From the NCBI RefSeq assembly GCF_001667275.1, contig NZ_LZHV01000014.1, positions 1 through 64,000 on the forward strand: 64,000 nt of DNA, given 5' to 3'. The DNA is from Mycobacterium sp. ACS4054. Lineage in GTDB: Bacteria > Actinomycetota > Actinomycetes > Mycobacteriales > Mycobacteriaceae. Within the stretch, counting starts at the first letter, position 1. Each line of letters opens with the position of its first letter. Shown here piece after piece: positions 9,672-18,774 of the stretch. The translations under genes and the position numbers were made by a program. The notes below the pieces were generated by a model. It was not told the origin of the DNA. It saw nothing but the letters and a program-made list of their open reading frames with translations, and did no database searches.

Positions 9672-10544
9672 CTACACCGTGAGGTTGAAGTTCGGGGTTT
9701 TGCCGTACACCGCCATCGCGGTGAGCACGACGACCACCACGATCGTGATCAGCGACAGCCGCATCGACCGGCCCACCGCTTCGCCAACCCCGACCGGCCC
9801 GCCGGTGGCGGTGTAGCCGTAGTAGCAGTGGGTGGTCATCACGACGACCGCGACCAGGATCACCTCCGCGAACGACCAGCCCACGTCGTTGAGGCGCAGG
9901 AAGGTGTGGAAGTAGTGGTTGTAGGTGCCGATCGACTGCCCGTACAGCAGCACGGTGGTGACCTGCTGGGACAGGAAGGCCATGGTCATCGCCAACCCGT
10001 AGAGCGGGATGATGACGATCAGACCGGCCAGCACCCGGGTGGATGCCAGGAAGGGGACCGACCGGATGCTCATCACCTCGAGCGCGTCGATCTCCTCGCT
10101 GATGCGCATGGCACCCAGTTCGGCGGTGGCGCCGGCGCCGACCGTTGCCGCCAGCGCCTGCCCGGCGGCCACCGGCGCCACAAACCGCACATTGACCAGC
10201 GCGGCCAAGAAACCCGTGAACGCCTCGACGCCGATGTTGCCCAGCGTCGCGTAGCCCTGGATAGCGACCAGTGACCCCGCGGACAGGGTGATGAAGCCGA
10301 CGATGGCGGCGGTGCCGCCGACCACGGCCATCGCGCCGGTACCCATGCCCATCTGGGCGACCATTCGTAGCAGCTCTTTGCGGTAACGATGCAGGGCGAA
10401 GGGAATCTGCCCGACCGCGGTCAGGGCGAACCAGACCATTTGGCCGATCTCGACCAGCACCCGGTCCGGGGCTTCCGCGTACCGAGTGAAGGCGGCCCGG
10501 GGAAAATGGAGATGCCGTGCGGGAACCCCTGTGGTTGCGGCCAT
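9672..10544 (-). CDS. yrbEB: YrbEB/MlaE-type ABC transporter permease
   Basis: A 290-residue multi-pass permease of the MlaE family and second permease of the Mce lipid importer. It contains the family loop SEEIDALEVMSIRSVPFLASTR (EExDALxxM), several hydrophobic helices and a C-terminal helix ending at YGKTPNFNLTV. The ATG at 10544 starts one base after the yrbEA stop; an upstream ATG in frame would overlap yrbEA. The ATPase (MceG/Mkl in mycobacteria) is not in this window, as is usual. Confidence 0.93.
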   Translation of the reverse strand: MAATTGVPARHLHFPRAAFTRYAEAPDRVLVEIGQMVWFALTAVGQIPFALHRYRKELLRMVAQMGMGTGAMAVVGGTAAIVGFITLSAGSLVAIQGYATLGNIGVEAFTGFLAALVNVRFVAPVAAGQALAATVGAGATAELGAMRISEEIDALEVMSIRSVPFLASTRVLAGLIVIIPLYGLAMTMAFLSQQVTTVLLYGQSIGTYNHYFHTFLRLNDVGWSFAEVILVAVVVMTTHCYYGYTATGGPVGVGEAVGRSMRLSLITIVVVVVLTAMAVYGKTPNFNLTV

Positions 10545-10545
10545 T

Positions 10546-11340
10546 TCAGCGCCCCGTTCCGAACCGAACACCGATGGTGGTCAGCGCCGCGTTGACCGCG
10601 AAAAGCGCGATGAAGCAGAGGACCACCGTCTCGTTGACCGCCGTGCCCAACCCCTTGGATCCGCCGCGGACGATCAGCCCCCGATAGCAGCCGACCAGGC
10701 CGGCGATCAGACCGAACGTCGCGGCCTTGATGAACGCGATCACCACCTCGGGCAAGCCGGTGAGCGCCGTCAGCGTGGAGAGGTAGGCGCCGCTCGAGAC
10801 GTTCTGCAGGTACACGCTGAACAGATAGCCGCCGCCCAGGCCGACGGCGACCACGAGGCCGTTGAGCAGTACCGCCACGAGTGTCGAGGCGACGACGCGG
10901 GGGACCACCAGCCGGTGGATCGGGTCGATGCCGAGCACCTCCAGGGCGTCGATTTCCTCGCGGATGGTGCGCGCGCCGAGGTCGGCGCAGATTGCGGTGC
11001 CGCCCGCGCCGGCGACCACCAACACCGTCACGATCGGGCCGAGCTGGGTGACCGCGCCGATCGCGGCACCGGCACCGGATACGTCGGCGGCGCCGATCTC
11101 CGCCAGCAGGAGGTTGAGCGTGAAGATCAGGAGCACGGTTTCCGGGATCGACACCGCGATGGTGGGCAGCAGCGAGACCCGCATGAGAAACCAGCCATTC
11201 CAGATGAACTCACGCCACTCGAACGGCTGCCTCAGCGCCTTTCCGGTCAGCACGCACATGCGGAAGAACCCGCCGGCCACTTCGGTGCCCGGTCGTATCC
11301 GGCTAACGACTTTGCTGCTAGACAGGTGTGCGCTGGTCAT
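10546..11340 (-). CDS. yrbEA: YrbEA/MlaE-type ABC transporter permease
   Basis: A 264-residue MlaE-family permease, first gene of the mce operon. It shows the conserved cytoplasmic motif EEIDALEVLGIDPIHRLVVPR, the glycine-rich TIREE-preceding segment AGAGGTAICADLGA and five to six hydrophobic helices. The ATG at 11340 is followed by MTSAHLSSSKVV. The gene is preceded by a leader of about 330 bases from the predicted promoter at 11676-11705. Confidence 0.93.
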   Translation of the reverse strand: MTSAHLSSSKVVSRIRPGTEVAGGFFRMCVLTGKALRQPFEWREFIWNGWFLMRVSLLPTIAVSIPETVLLIFTLNLLLAEIGAADVSGAGAAIGAVTQLGPIVTVLVVAGAGGTAICADLGARTIREEIDALEVLGIDPIHRLVVPRVVASTLVAVLLNGLVVAVGLGGGYLFSVYLQNVSSGAYLSTLTALTGLPEVVIAFIKAATFGLIAGLVGCYRGLIVRGGSKGLGTAVNETVVLCFIALFAVNAALTTIGVRFGTGR

Positions 11341-11675
11341 CGCGCCGCCCTGGAACCGACCACGCGACGAGGCGCGAGATCTCGGCGCTGCGTCCCGTGC
11401 GCGTTACATGCCGTCGCGGAGCCGCTCGAGCCGAGCCCGATTGAGGATCGGCAGATCGGGTGAGCGCGCCGCGAAACGCGATGCGCTAGAAACCCTCTGG
11501 AAGCGTGTGGAGACGACGGTCGCGGTCGGCTTCTTCGCCCCGTGTTGCGATGCCCGCAGTCCCATTCCTGGGTTGTCGCCTTGGTCGCTACGCCGCTCGA
11601 CCGGATGGTCCCCGAATCGGCACTCTGGCGCCGCGCCCTCCGGCTCCACGCCGCCCTCATCTGCGCCACGCAGCA
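11341..11675 (-). other. mce operon leader, possible small ORF
   Basis: Leader between the predicted mce promoter and yrbEA. One reading frame (TTG about 11676 to stop 11404) would encode 90 residues with GC-rich third positions and a basic C-terminus (LPILNRARLERLRDGM). Another frame ends in an ATGA overlap with yrbEA. Neither resembles a known family and no convincing ribosome-binding site is seen, so I leave it as an uncertain leader. Confidence 0.25.
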
Positions 11676-11705
11676 ACTATCGCATTAGACCGTACGGTCA
11701 GTCAA
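11676..11705 (-). promoter_or_regulatory. Predicted mce promoter with operator in its spacer
   Basis: On the minus strand TTGACT (11705-11700) and GATAGT (11681-11676) are separated by 18 bases. The perfect 12-bp palindrome GACCGTACGGTC (11688-11699) lies exactly between them, the position expected of a repressor site. The upstream tetR has a related site. From 11706 to 12009 I see no gene. Confidence 0.55.
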
Positions 11706-12009
11706 TAACACCGGGAATCATCGGAGTTTCGTGATCGCGACCCATGGGCAAACTTCCAGCCCGGTTTCCGCCAATTACGCTCGGAACAGGCGTCTTTAAG
11801 GGTTCTAACGCGACGGCAATGGGTGTTCCGGGTGATTCCGTGAAAACGGGGACAAGTGAAGTCTCGCCGGATAAACTGACCGAGCGTACAGCGATGGATC
11901 GAGCGCGCCTCGTCGCGGTTAACTGCCGTCGGGCTGGGCGGCTCAGCGCTTCAGCGCGGGTCCGGTTGTGCAGTTGCCGCCATGCGCAACGGATTTCGTC
12001 GTGTGGCGG

Positions 12010-12684
12010 TCAATCCGACCGTTCCGCGACCGCGGCTAGGCATTCACGCACGACGGAAACGACGTCAGCGGAAGGGCTGGCCCACGTGCTGAGCCCCAGC
12101 CGGTCGAGTAGCAGTCCACCGAGGAACACATCGACGAAGGCAGCCCCCACTTGTTCGGGCGAACGTGCGCCGGCGGGATCAAACCATACCCACATCCACT
12201 GCAGCGATCCCCACAGCTGCAGCGCAGCCAGTTCGACGTCGACGCTGCGGAAAACACCGCACTCTATGCCCGTTCGGATCTCGTCAATCGCCAGTGTTTG
12301 CAACTGATCACGCAACTTACGCACTTGCTGCATCGCCGGGTCGTCCGACAGCTGAACCACCTCGCGCTGGCTCGCTACCGTGGCATCGCGCGCGGTCACT
12401 TGCAGGAGAGCGGAGGCGTAAATGATTGCCGCGATGCGTTCGTGGGGCGCGGCCAGGCGGGCCCATGCCATCTGCAGCACGTCGAGTTGCCCGGCCAGGT
12501 GGCTCTCTTCAAGCTCGCGCAACATCTGCGCTTTGGTTCCGAAGTGATGGACAATGGTGCCCTTCGACATGCCGAGCTCGTCGGCGATGTCGCCCATATT
12601 CGTTCTGTCGTAGCCACGTTCGGCGACGTAGCGAACAAACGCGTCGAAAATCTCGCTGCGTCTACCAGGCGATCGGGGCATCAT
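12010..12684 (-). CDS. TetR/AcrR family regulator upstream of the mce operon
   Basis: A 224-residue TetR repressor. The N-terminal helix-turn-helix lies at about residues 8-55 (IFDAFVRYVAERGYDRTNMGDIADELGMSKGTIVHHFGTK, read in parts), followed by a helical ligand-binding domain. It is on the same strand as, and about 670 bases upstream of, yrbEA. A palindromic site just before its own start and another in the mce promoter share the core ACCGTACG, so it probably represses itself and mce. The ligand may be a lipid or acyl-CoA, by analogy with other lipid-locus TetRs. A second ATG at 12681 is equally possible. Confidence 0.88.
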   Translation of the reverse strand: MMPRSPGRRSEIFDAFVRYVAERGYDRTNMGDIADELGMSKGTIVHHFGTKAQMLRELEESHLAGQLDVLQMAWARLAAPHERIAAIIYASALLQVTARDATVASQREVVQLSDDPAMQQVRKLRDQLQTLAIDEIRTGIECGVFRSVDVELAALQLWGSLQWMWVWFDPAGARSPEQVGAAFVDVFLGGLLLDRLGLSTWASPSADVVSVVRECLAAVAERSD

Positions 12685-12702
12685 CCACCCTTCGCTAGAC
12701 TA

Positions 12703-12716
12703 ACCGTACGAACGGT
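12703..12716. promoter_or_regulatory. Predicted TetR operator before tetR
   Basis: Inverted repeat ACCGT-ACGA-ACGGT, 19 bases upstream of the tetR ATG. It shares the core ACCGTACG with the palindrome in the mce promoter at 11688-11699, although the arm spacing differs. Confidence 0.5.
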
Positions 12717-12809
12717 CCATCATAAGCTTCGCCGTGTCAAGATCCCGTTAGCCGTGCCGCCGGCCGATTGTCGCGCGGCGGCCCGGGAACTGTGCGATCC
12801 GCTGGAAGC

Positions 12810-13118
12810 CTACAGCGCCCTGCGGCCGGCGAACCGGTCCGGCGCCGTGATGACATATGTGTTCGCCCCGGGCGCCGCCTTGATCTCGCCGGCGGCGTAC
12901 ACGGTCATGAGCTCTTGACCGTCGCTGTCGGCGACGCACACATAAGTGTCCGTCTCGGCGTCGTAGTCGAAGCTGTCCCAAGCCAATACGAACGCCAAGC
13001 AGTTGCCGTCGCGGTCTGCGATGACGAGCTTGTGAACCCCGGACTCCTTCAACAGCTCGGCATCCTGAGCGTGCCGCTGAGGGATCTGGTTGTCCTGGAC
13101 CGTGAGGCTGTTTAACAT
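12810..13118 (-). CDS. Conserved-looking small hypothetical protein
   Basis: A 102-residue soluble acidic protein that I do not recognise. It starts with ATG at 13118 after a strong GAGAGGGAG ribosome-binding site. It contains LVIADRDGNCLAFVLAWDSF and a predicted beta-rich middle ending with YVITAPDRFAGRRAL. It has no signal peptide or membrane helix. It stands alone between tetR and the acyltransferase gene, with spacers of about 125 and 147 bases. Confidence 0.6.
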   Translation of the reverse strand: MLNSLTVQDNQIPQRHAQDAELLKESGVHKLVIADRDGNCLAFVLAWDSFDYDAETDTYVCVADSDGQELMTVYAAGEIKAAPGANTYVITAPDRFAGRRAL

Positions 13119-13265
13119 ATGGCTGCTCCCTCTCCGTCGGACCCGGGCTCGGATCCTTAGACGGTCCGCGCCTGGTCGAAACGTTTCTCCCGGAATACCG
13201 CCCCGACCAGGGCACTAGGGCCTCTCTCGGGGGGCCGTAAGTCGCTAACCCCGCCGCAGCCCGCC

Positions 13266-14600
13266 TCAGGCGCTCGGGCGCCCCTGCGAGCGGTGGCCGG
13301 TCAGCGGCGACAGAGTCCTGGGACGCACCGCGACCAAGAGCACGCCGGTGGCAAAGAGGGCCGCGGCCGGCCACGAGAATCGCCCGTCCGGGGCGAAGCC
13401 GCCCTGCGCCAAGAAGTGCAGGCCGACCGCTGCCAGGACTGCGCCGGTCACCATGGTCGCCTCGGCCCAGCGATCGCGCAGCGGCAGGCCGAACGTGGGC
13501 AGGGGAACCGCGAAGAACCGCCGCTGCCACCACAGCAGCAGCAGTTCGACCGCGGTGACCACGCTGAGGATGGTGATCCATTCCAGCCGGACCAGCCACC
13601 ACGCCACGGAACCCTCGGATGGCTGCGGAATCAGCCCGGCCGGGTAAGCGATGATCGCGACGATGACGACCGGCACCATGTGCCACAGGTAGAGAGCCAT
13701 GACGTTGGCGTTGGCGGTGGACAACACCCGCTGCACCGGGCCGTGGCGCAGGACCCGGTCGAGTGTCGCCGCCAATGCCATCGCCAGGCCAGCCTGGGCG
13801 CAGGCGAACGCCATCATCGCCACCGTGGGGGGCGTCGTGTTCTCGATCGGCTCGCCGGGAACCCCGATCATGCTGACCGGATACGGCCCCACCCGAATCA
13901 GCAGTGCCAGAGCAACGGCCGAACCGGCCGCGAGCAACACCGGCCTGCGCCCGGCCAACAGCCCACCGTGCCAAGCGATCCCGAGCTGGTAGAGCAGACC
14001 CCAGCACATCAGGTAATTCAGCCAGCCGATATACGGGACGTGACCGGCGAGCGAGACGGCGTCGACGAGCACCACACCCGCGGCCAGCGCTGCCGGCACC
14101 CTGAGCCCCCAACGTCCGTGCGCCGCAACGGCAATCGGGGTCAGCGACACCACCAGCACATACACGGCGAGGAACCATAGGTGCATGGCCACCGCCCAAC
14201 CCGCGTATTCCAGCACCGTGCCCGACACGTGGCGGACCTGAAGGACCACCACGAGCGCCGAAACCAGCGCGACGTAGACCGTGGTCGGTCCGAGCACCCG
14301 CGCCAGTCGATGCCGAATCCAGGCCTGCCGGGAGAAGCTGTCGGCGCCGCGGCGATGTGCCCACGACACCGCACCGGCGTAACCGGCCACGAAGAAGAAC
14401 ACCGGAACCGCCTGAAATATCCAGGTCAGCCATTGCGTCCACGGCATGTCGAGCAGCGGGTTTTCGCGTCCGAATTGCCCGTCGTGATAGGTCACCGAAC
14501 CGGCCAGCCAGTGGCCGAGCACGATGAGAACCACGCCCGAGGCGCGGTAGAAGTCCACCGCCAGATTGCGGGCCGGTCGCGCGGTTGCTACGTCGTCCAT
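13266..14600 (-). CDS. Acyltransferase family 3 integral membrane protein
   Basis: A 444-residue polytopic protein with about ten hydrophobic helices. The N-terminus [21 protein letters not shown] carries the R...GHW signature of acyltransferase-3 (OafA/NodX-like) enzymes, with the His thought to be catalytic. FFFVAGYAG and the W-rich [13 protein letters not shown] segments also fit. Such enzymes move acetyl or longer acyl groups onto envelope glycans or lipids; the acceptor here is unknown. The start at 14600 is 83 bases from the divergent aldo/keto reductase gene. Confidence 0.85.
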   Translation of the reverse strand: MDDVATARPARNLAVDFYRASGVVLIVLGHWLAGSVTYHDGQFGRENPLLDMPWTQWLTWIFQAVPVFFFVAGYAGAVSWAHRRGADSFSRQAWIRHRLARVLGPTTVYVALVSALVVVLQVRHVSGTVLEYAGWAVAMHLWFLAVYVLVVSLTPIAVAAHGRWGLRVPAALAAGVVLVDAVSLAGHVPYIGWLNYLMCWGLLYQLGIAWHGGLLAGRRPVLLAAGSAVALALLIRVGPYPVSMIGVPGEPIENTTPPTVAMMAFACAQAGLAMALAATLDRVLRHGPVQRVLSTANANVMALYLWHMVPVVIVAIIAYPAGLIPQPSEGSVAWWLVRLEWITILSVVTAVELLLLWWQRRFFAVPLPTFGLPLRDRWAEATMVTGAVLAAVGLHFLAQGGFAPDGRFSWPAAALFATGVLLVAVRPRTLSPLTGHRSQGRPSA

Positions 14601-14683
14601 CGGATCGCGGCAACATCGATGCGGTGCACTCGCGCAACGGTACCCGCCCCGTGGCGTCCAGTCGCGAAGCGCACAATGACTCC

Positions 14684-15655
14684 ATGAAACAAGCGCGCCT
14701 CGCGAACCTGGAGGTCGGTCGCCTCGGCTTGGGCGCGATGGGCATGTCCGTCGCCTACGCCGGCGCCGGCACCGACGACGCCGAGTCGATCCGTACCGTT
14801 CATCGCGCGATCGACCTGGGCGTCACGCTGATCGACACCGCCGAGGTCTACGGCCCCTACATCAACGAGGAATTGGTCGCACGCGCCCTGCAGGGCCGGC
14901 GGGACCGGGTGGTGTTGGCCACCAAGTTCGGCCTGATTTCGCACACCGGCCGCAACGGCTTGGACAGCAGCCCCGCCAACATCCGGATCGCGGTGGACGG
15001 CTCGCTGCAACGATTGGGCACCGACCGCATCGACCTCTACTATCAGCACCGCCTCGACCGCGAGACCCCGATCGAAGACACGGTCGGCGCGTTGGCCGAA
15101 TTGGTCACCGCCGGGAAGATCCGGCACATCGGCCTGTCGGAGGTCGGCGTGAACACGATCCGGCGCGCACAAGCGGTGCACCCCATCACCGCGGTGCAGT
15201 CGGAATACTCGCTATGGACGCGCGACCAGGAAGACCAGATCCTGCCTCTGCTGCGTGAATTGGGGATCGGGTTCGTGCCCTACTCGCCGTTGGGCCGCGG
15301 CTTCCTCACCGGCGCCATCCGCTCCACCGAGGGGCTGCCCGACAGCGACTACCGCAAGACCAATCCGCGGTTCTTCGAGGAGAACTTCCGGCACAACCTT
15401 CAGAGCGCGGACGAATTACGGAGCATCAGCGCTGACGTCGGCGCCACTCCCGCTCAGGTCGCGCTGGCCTGGCTGTTGGCGAAAGGTCCCGACATCGTGC
15501 CGATTCCGGGAACCAAGCGGGTGTCGCGCCTGGAGGAGAACGTCGGCGCCGACGCCGTCGAACTGACACCGGACCAACTGTCCCGGCTCGACCGGATCAC
15601 CCCACCCAAGGGTGGCCACCATGCCGAGGCGCAGATGCAATGGATCGACCGTTGA
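14684..15655 (+). CDS. Aldo/keto reductase
   Basis: A 323-residue NADPH-dependent aldo/keto reductase (YajO/Tas-like group). The catalytic tetrad is visible: Asp51 and Tyr56 in IDTAEVYGP, Lys81 in ATKFG and His122 in YYQHRLD. The cofactor-binding [13 protein letters not shown] segment is near the C-terminus. I chose ATG at 14684 (MKQARL) because upstream sequence in frame is Arg-rich and overlaps the divergent gene. It reduces aldehydes or ketones; the physiological substrate is unknown. Confidence 0.9.
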   Translation: MKQARLANLEVGRLGLGAMGMSVAYAGAGTDDAESIRTVHRAIDLGVTLIDTAEVYGPYINEELVARALQGRRDRVVLATKFGLISHTGRNGLDSSPANIRIAVDGSLQRLGTDRIDLYYQHRLDRETPIEDTVGALAELVTAGKIRHIGLSEVGVNTIRRAQAVHPITAVQSEYSLWTRDQEDQILPLLRELGIGFVPYSPLGRGFLTGAIRSTEGLPDSDYRKTNPRFFEENFRHNLQSADELRSISADVGATPAQVALAWLLAKGPDIVPIPGTKRVSRLEENVGADAVELTPDQLSRLDRITPPKGGHHAEAQMQWIDR

Positions 15656-15731
15656 TGGGCACGCGAGAACTAGGCATTTGTCGGCGCGAGTCATGTTGCG
15701 GCACAACAGAACTCGGTCAGCGCGAGTCGAT

Positions 15732-16832
15732 CTAGTCGGCGCCCGCCAGCGCCGCCGCGCCGTACTTCTTCTCGATCAGCCCCCACGGGTCGGCGTAGGG
15801 GCCGCGGCCCTCCAGCCGGCGCTGCACCGCCAGCGCCGCGCGCAGGACCGGCCGCAGCACCGGGCTCAGCAGCCGCAGCACGGTCCGCCTGCGCCCCTGC
15901 GTCCCGGCGATCCAGTCCAGGGTCTGGGACCAATCGTGCTCCTGGAAGTCGAGCAACGCCTGCGCTTCGGTGGTGTCGTACCAGCCGGTGAAGCTCCAGC
16001 CGCGGTCGTCGCCCGGGTCACCGGGCAGCCCCGCGGAGGGGCCGAGCGGGCCCAGGCCGGCGGCCCGCATCAGATCGTCCTGAAGCCCGTGCTGCAGGAG
16101 CACGTACGTCTCGTTGCCCCCGATGAGCAAAGCCTTGCCGGAAATGGCTGCCCCGCGATCGACGCCATTGGCGAACGCCAGCGCCACATCGCGCGCATCG
16201 ACCGCATGTATGCGGTTGTCGCTCGGCATCGACCGCATCAGGATCAGGTAGTCACCGTTGATGCCGGCCTGAGTATCCGGCGAGATGACGCCGGCCAGCC
16301 GGAAGAGCGCGTAGGGCAGGCCGCTGCCGCGGATCGCCGCTTCGGCAAGCACCTTGTCCTCACCGTATTGATCGATCGGATTCACCGGGGTGTCCGGGGT
16401 GATCCGCTCGGGTTGGCGGTAGGGGTTGCGCGAGCCGTAGACCGCGGCGCTGGAGGCCATCAGAAACAGCGGTGGGTCGGGGAGCGCGGCGCAGGCCGCC
16501 AAGAGATTCTCGGTACCACCGACGTTGACGCGACGGGCCAACGCCGGGTTGCGGTACGACGGTGGGGAGACGATCGCGGCCAGGTGGATGACCGCTCCGG
16601 GCCGATGCGTCTCGATGAGCCGCCGCACCGCTTCGGCGTCCATCAGGTCGGTGTACGCGGGGATGAGCGTCCCGGAATGCCGGCCGCCGGCCAATTCTTT
16701 CTCCACCGCGACGGTGTTGTCGTTGCGCAGATCCATCGCGATCACGGTGCGTCCGCGGTCGAGCAGGATCCGCGTGCAACCCTTGCCGACCAGTCCGAAC
16801 GCGCCGGTGACCAAAACGGTGGCGATTGTCAT
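15732..16832 (-). CDS. NAD-dependent epimerase/dehydratase (extended SDR)
   Basis: A 366-residue extended short-chain dehydrogenase. The Rossmann motif VTGAFGLVGKG starts at residue 8, and the catalytic Tyr/Lys lie in YGEDK after a SSAAVYG serine strand. The extra C-terminal region includes RRRTVLRLLSPVLRPVLR, which could be an amphipathic or membrane-associated segment. Its ATG overlaps the SnoaL-like gene stop (ATGA), so the two are co-translated. It probably acts on a lipid-like or sterol substrate, but this is only inferred from the neighbours. Confidence 0.88.
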   Translation of the reverse strand: MTIATVLVTGAFGLVGKGCTRILLDRGRTVIAMDLRNDNTVAVEKELAGGRHSGTLIPAYTDLMDAEAVRRLIETHRPGAVIHLAAIVSPPSYRNPALARRVNVGGTENLLAACAALPDPPLFLMASSAAVYGSRNPYRQPERITPDTPVNPIDQYGEDKVLAEAAIRGSGLPYALFRLAGVISPDTQAGINGDYLILMRSMPSDNRIHAVDARDVALAFANGVDRGAAISGKALLIGGNETYVLLQHGLQDDLMRAAGLGPLGPSAGLPGDPGDDRGWSFTGWYDTTEAQALLDFQEHDWSQTLDWIAGTQGRRRTVLRLLSPVLRPVLRAALAVQRRLEGRGPYADPWGLIEKKYGAAALAGAD

Positions 16833-17356
16833 GACCAGTCACCGCCCATCAGCCGGCCGGCGGCCTTGCCGATCGCCGTGCGAACCCGCGGGGAGACGTA
16901 GATCGAGAACAGGGGAGTCACGATGTCCTCGCGGAGCCGAGTCAGCTTGGAACTCTTGATAACCCACTGGCCGGCGACGTTTTCGTAGGTCTCGTGGTAG
17001 TGGCCGTAGCCGACCAGGGTCACCCCCGGACCGAAGCGGACGACGTCTTGCAGGGCCCATATTCCGCGCGCCGTCGTCGCGGACGTGACCTCGATTTCGG
17101 GGGCGTGCACCTGGTGGGCGGTGGGCTGTGTCGGCCGGCCGAGGGCCCGGCGGGTGAACGCGACGAAGTCGTCGGCACCTGCGATCACCTTGCCGCCCGC
17201 TTCGGAGGTGTCGCTGACGAAGTCGTCGGAGAATATCGTTCGCCACGCCGCCCAGTCCTTGGCGTCCAGGTAGCGGCAGTAACGGGCCTTGAGCTGCTTG
17301 ATGGCTTCGATCGCCGGCATCGTGTCGGCGACCAGCATGTCCGCGCGCTCTGTCAT
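16829..17356 (-). CDS. SnoaL/NTF2-like domain protein
   Basis: A 175-residue NTF2-fold protein. IKQLKARYCRYLDAKDWAAW and IFSDDFVSDTSE are typical of the SnoaL-like/bile-acid 7-alpha-dehydratase-type subfamily. A C-terminal extension of about 30 residues is basic. The start is ATG at 17356 (MTERADML); an upstream open frame lacks coding character. It is translationally coupled to the SDR gene, and SDR plus NTF2-fold pairs commonly serve one small-molecule oxidation or dehydration pathway. Confidence 0.85.
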   Translation of the reverse strand: MTERADMLVADTMPAIEAIKQLKARYCRYLDAKDWAAWRTIFSDDFVSDTSEAGGKVIAGADDFVAFTRRALGRPTQPTAHQVHAPEIEVTSATTARGIWALQDVVRFGPGVTLVGYGHYHETYENVAGQWVIKSSKLTRLREDIVTPLFSIYVSPRVRTAIGKAAGRLMGGDWS

Positions 17357-17418
17357 AGCGGCTCGATTCCTTGCGTAAGCGTTCCGGCGTGACGTTTCAC
17401 TGGCGAAGTGTAAACCGG

Positions 17419-18219
17419 TCAACCTTTGTAGTAGACGACCTGATGGGTGGTGGCCAGCAGCACGCCATCCCGGGCCCATACCTGGGCGCTCTGGTCGAAG
17501 TAGCCGCGGCTGAAGCGGTTGGCGTGGGCGGTGCACAGGACGAAGTCATCGCCCGAGCGGTCGAGTTCGTGCTGATCGGCGTGGAAGTACGTCGTCAACG
17601 AGATCGTCCCGGACGGGACGAAGCCGCCGCGCCGCAGGAACACGCGCGGGTAGAAGGCGTCCGACAGCGCTGCCAACACCGGGTAGTCGATGGGGCGTCG
17701 CGCGGCGTCACGCAGCCACAAGGTGGTCGTCGACGACGGGCTCGGTTGCCCGTCCTTGCCGGGCATCGGGCCTTCGACGAACCGCATGTCATAAAGGCTC
17801 GTCCATCGGACGAGGCCCGGATCGGTGGCAGGCACCTGCTCCGGGTCCGGGGCGCTCGGCGGACGCAGCTCCGTGTCGGCCCAGCCGTCGCGGCGAATGG
17901 CGAACAGCGCGGTCGCCGTGGTCTTGATGTCGCCGTCCTGGCTGAGTTTGGCGATCCAGTGCTGGTTGGTGCGGTTGGTGCGCGCGGCCCGCAACGAGAT
18001 GTCGAAGTCGCCGTCGGCGATGGGGGCGGCGTAGTTGACGGTCAGCGCCAGCGGCTCGCCGATGCGGTCGGGGTGCGATTGGACAGCGTGCAGCATGACG
18101 GCCGCGGTGATTCCGCCGAAGGGCCCCACCATGTTGGCCCACTCTGGATGGGTCCGGCCGCGCCTGGTGCTCGCGTCGATCTTCTCGAGCTGGATGGCGT
18201 CGTCGAAGGGATGTGTCAT
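17419..18219 (-). CDS. TesB-like acyl-CoA thioesterase (double hotdog)
   Basis: A 266-residue thioesterase with two hotdog halves: an N-terminal half with EWANMVGPFGGITAAVMLHAV and a C-terminal half with HANRFSRGYFDQSAQVWARDG, the last matching the TesB-type QS/AQVWxxDG motif. It hydrolyses acyl-CoA thioesters. The ATG at 18219 faces a divergent DUF1801 gene 111 bases away. An open frame upstream of this ATG reads antisense to that gene and was not used. Confidence 0.88.
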   Translation of the reverse strand: MTHPFDDAIQLEKIDASTRRGRTHPEWANMVGPFGGITAAVMLHAVQSHPDRIGEPLALTVNYAAPIADGDFDISLRAARTNRTNQHWIAKLSQDGDIKTTATALFAIRRDGWADTELRPPSAPDPEQVPATDPGLVRWTSLYDMRFVEGPMPGKDGQPSPSSTTTLWLRDAARRPIDYPVLAALSDAFYPRVFLRRGGFVPSGTISLTTYFHADQHELDRSGDDFVLCTAHANRFSRGYFDQSAQVWARDGVLLATTHQVVYYKG

Positions 18220-18330
18220 GAGTCGAACGCAGATTACCGGCGTCGGGCACGGAGACTCGCCGCGGGCCGGGCGGACAACGCCCGTGATATACCGTCCGGC
18301 GAGCGACAACCTCTGCGAAAGGACGGAACC

Positions 18331-18696
18331 GTGACGAAGACTCCCGCCGAGCTGATCGACGCCAGGATCTCGGAGCTCGGAGATTGGCGCGGCGAAATGC
18401 TCTCCCGCATCAGGGAACTCGTCAAGGAAGCCGAACCCAACGTGGTGGAGGAGTGGAAGTGGCGCGGCGTTCCGGTCTGGTATCACAACGGGATGATCTG
18501 CACCGGCGAGACCTACAAGAACGTGGTGAAGATGACCTTCGCCAAGGGCGCCTCGCTGCAGGATCCCGCGCGCTTGTTCAACTCCAGCCTGGAAGGCAAC
18601 ACCCGGCGCGCGATCGATTTTCACGAGGGCGACCAGGTCGACGAGCAGGCCCTGAAGGGGCTGATCCGTGCCGCGGTGGAGCTGAACCGGTCATAG
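18331..18696 (+). CDS. DUF1801 (YdhG-like) protein
   Basis: A 121-residue protein of the DUF1801 fold (KTPAELIDARI..., VVEEWKWRGVPVWYHNGMICTGE), a small iron-chaperone-like alpha/beta family of uncertain function. The GTG at 18331 follows GAAAGGACGG, a good ribosome-binding site. It precedes the acyl-CoA dehydrogenase gene by 78 bases, which include two CTGTACAG palindromes, so it is probably a separate transcription unit. Confidence 0.85.
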   Translation: MTKTPAELIDARISELGDWRGEMLSRIRELVKEAEPNVVEEWKWRGVPVWYHNGMICTGETYKNVVKMTFAKGASLQDPARLFNSSLEGNTRRAIDFHEGDQVDEQALKGLIRAAVELNRS

Positions 18697-18704
18697 GCGC
18701 CGAC

Positions 18705-18734
18705 CTGTACAGCGGCGGCGGCGGTGCTGTACAG
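18705..18734. promoter_or_regulatory. Twin CTGTACAG palindromes before the acyl-CoA dehydrogenase
   Basis: Two identical 8-bp palindromes, CTGTACAG at 18705-18712 and 18727-18734, lie 22 bases apart (about two helical turns) and 40 bases before the GTG of the acyl-CoA dehydrogenase gene. This suggests a dimeric repressor or activator site; the regulator is unknown. Confidence 0.45.
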
Positions 18735-18774
18735 TCGCCCAGCACACGGTCGACGCTCGAATGAGAGGCCATCG

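Noticed and set aside
1481..11340. Assigning the mce operon to a numbered locus (mce1, mce2 and so on)
   Set aside because: MceA and MceF look mce1/mce2-like and the downstream antitoxin context recalls mce2, but without alignment the number is not supportable.
11337..11669. 110-residue minus ORF overlapping the yrbEA start
   Set aside because: The ATGA overlap is suggestive, but codon use turns non-coding in the second half and no ribosome-binding site is visible; mentioned only as leader.
12748..14745. 665-residue minus-strand ORF across 12748-14745
   Set aside because: Lies on the same strand as the acyltransferase and small hypothetical genes but in another frame; it is Arg/Gly-rich and lacks motifs.
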